Shown here one piece after another: positions 14,065 through 15,254 of a stretch of DNA of 15,254 bases. How positions within the stretch are numbered: position 1 is the first letter of the stretch; each line of letters opens with the position of its first letter. A model generated the notes under the pieces. The model saw only the letters and a list, made by a program, of their open reading frames with translations. It was not told the origin of the DNA and made no database searches. Position numbers and translations under genes: made by a program. Origin of the DNA: Syntrophomonadaceae bacterium (GTDB taxonomy: Bacteria > Bacillota > Dethiobacteria > DTU022); assembly GCA_003553895.1 (NCBI GenBank), contig PWFM01000037.1, forward strand, positions 1 through 15,254. The letters run 5' to 3'.

Positions 14065-15254
14065 TTGGAACATATAACGGAACCGAACGGAAAACAGCTG
14101 ATAAAAAATCTTGCCGGCAGCAACATTGGAGATGTCATGGTCCTCGGCGGAGGCGTCAGCGGCATCCAGGCTTCCCTGGATCTGGCTGCAGTGGGGTTTA
14201 AGGTTTACCTGGTCGACAGGGCTCCCGCTATCGGCGGTCACATGGCCCAGCTCGATAAAACCTTCCCCACCAACGACTGCTCGATGTGAATACTCTCGCC
14301 CAAACTGGTCGAGGTCGACCGGCACACCAACATCGAGGTCATTTCCTATACCGAAGTTGACAGCGTGGAAGGCGAAGCTGGCAATTTCAGGGTCAGGCTT
14401 AAGAAAAAACCCCGCTATATTCGCGAAGACAAATGTACAGGCTGTACTGTTTGCGTCGAATATTGCCCGGTGCAGTACCCTGATGAGTTTAACCAGGATA
14501 TATCGAACAACAAGGCCATCCATATTTACTATTCCCAGGCCATCCCGCTGATCACCTATATCGATGAAAACTGCCTTTACTTAAAAGAAGATAAGTGTCG
14601 AATCTGTGAAGCGGTTTGCCAGAATGAAGCCATTGATTTTAACCAGGCCGAGGAAATAATGGAAATCAATGTGGGCGCCGTAATTTTGGCCCCCGGGTAC
14701 GAAGAATTTGATCCCAGGATCAGGGAAGATTTCGGATCCGGCAGGTATGAAAACGTTATTACCAGTATGGATTACGAACGCCTGACCGATTCAACCGGAC
14801 CTTATGAAGGGCAGGTCCTGCGCCCTTCCGATCTAAAGCATCCCCGAAAAATAGCCTGGATCCAGTGCATCGGTTCCAGGCAGGTCAACCCTGAGGGAGG
14901 TAACAGCTACTGTTCCTCAGTCTGCTGCACTTACACCCAGAAGCAGGTAATTATCACCAAGGAACATGATCCGGAAGCTGAATGCGCCGTTTTTCACAAC
15001 GACATCCGTTCCTTCGGCAAAGATTTTGAAAGGTTCTACCAGAGGGCGGAAGAAATGGCGGATGTCAGGTTTATCCGGAGTTACGTTTCAGTAACCGGAG
15101 AAAACCCGGAAAATAAAAATATAATCATAAAATATACCACTTTCGACGAAGGCGTGAAAGAAGAAGAATTCGACCTGGTGGTTTTATCTGTGGGTTTGAA
15201 TGCGCCGCCAAACGCTGAAGAGCTGGCCGGCAAGTTCGGCCTTGATTTGAACGA
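14065..15254 (+). CDS. hdrA: HdrA/BamE-like flavoprotein, predicted selenoprotein (Sec75), 3' end outside window
   Basis: An FAD- and FeS-containing HdrA-family protein; 396 codons are visible, with no other stop. The TTG start has GAGGTG 7 nt upstream. Rossmann motif GGGVSG is at 28-33, followed by IGGHMAQLDKTFPTNDCSM. The next codon is TGA (14287-14289), read here as selenocysteine 75, because HdrA relatives have Cys there and the frame goes straight on as ILSPKLVEVDRHTNIEV. Inserted ferredoxin sites are Cys124, 127, 130, 134 and Cys170, 178, 181, 185. Later come Cys268, Cys283, Cys287 and Cys288 (YCSSVCC), the C-x(n)-C-x3-CC cluster of HdrA. The protein would be the flavin (possibly electron-bifurcating) centre feeding the BamD/BamC/BamB-like chain. 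Standard gene calling would give a 74-residue fragment plus a headless remainder. Confidence 0.85.
14305..14322 (+). promoter_or_regulatory. Candidate bacterial SECIS hairpin in hdrA
   Basis: CTGGTCG (14305-14311) pairs with CGACCGG (14316-14322) in a 7-bp stem with one G-U pair and the 4-nt loop AGGU. The stem begins 15 nt after the TGA, and the loop begins 22 nt after it, within the usual 16-37 nt window. The second loop base is G, as bacterial SECIS models ask. It would recruit SelB with Sec-tRNA. Confidence 0.7.

Noticed and set aside
14287..14289. TGA read as a true stop making hdrA a pseudogene
   Set aside because: The codon falls exactly on a conserved Cys position, the downstream ~320 codons are intact with all cluster ligands, and a SECIS-like hairpin follows at the right distance.
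14287..14289. Alternative genetic code (TGA as Trp or Gly)
   Set aside because: Other genes here stop at TGA (462-464, 6602-6604, 14041-14043), and the position calls for Cys or Sec, not Trp or Gly.
14035..14551. Open frames over the hdrA start (minus 14035-14523, plus 14111-14551)
   Set aside because: Their translations are low-complexity shadows of the hdrA frame, which carries all recognisable motifs. They look long only because the TGA interrupts the true frame's call.
1..15254. CRISPR arrays, tRNA/rRNA genes, insertion sequences, prophage or attachment sites
   Set aside because: I looked for spaced direct repeats, tRNA arms with TTCGA-type loops, transposase motifs and integrase genes and saw none.

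Overview
The window reads as part of the chromosome of a strictly anaerobic bacterium. It carries a tungsten/FeS oxidoreductase cluster, desulforedoxin-type cysteine motifs, several FeS proteins and one predicted selenoprotein. Gene style (strong AGGAGG-type ribosome sites, TTG/GTG starts, TTGACA/TATAAT promoters, an Rrf2 regulator with cysK, intermediate GC) suggests a Clostridia/Peptococcaceae-like Firmicute. This is inference; there is no rRNA or tRNA to fix the taxonomy.

Layout. 1-311 (minus) is the 5' part of an exported protein of unknown function. 462-4501 (minus) holds cysK, then an IscR-like Rrf2 regulator, then a Cu(I) P-type ATPase, all one way and possibly one transcript from a clear promoter at 4560-4588. 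4851-6604 (plus) holds a small DUF4190-like membrane protein, a PIG-L/LmbE deacetylase and a small protein ending in a desulforedoxin-like Cys motif, closed by a strong bidirectional terminator at 6637-6670. 6751-8103 (minus) is a class III aminotransferase. Divergent from it, on the plus strand, lie a coiled-coil lipoprotein (8298-9260) and a PEBP/YbhB-family protein (9366-9839) with its own terminator.

10339 to the right edge is the most interesting part: a tightly packed plus-strand operon with the order AOR-family tungsten enzyme, polyferredoxin, HdrD-like CCG protein, HdrA-like flavoprotein. This is the bamB-bamC-bamD-bamE order of the class II benzoyl-CoA reductase complex. The AOR-family protein carries residues at the BamB active-site positions (Glu251, His255, Glu257 and His260, and a Cys at 324). 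Electrons would enter through the Hdr-type modules and reach the tungsten site through the polyferredoxin. The actual substrate cannot be read from this window, because no aromatic-degradation genes flank the operon within it.

The HdrA gene contains an in-frame TGA at 14287-14289, at the position where homologues carry Cys in the TNDCSMC motif. The frame stays open with conserved HdrA motifs to the window edge, and a 7-bp hairpin at 14305-14322 has the geometry of a bacterial SECIS. I read it as Sec75, so the gene would be missed or split by standard gene calling.
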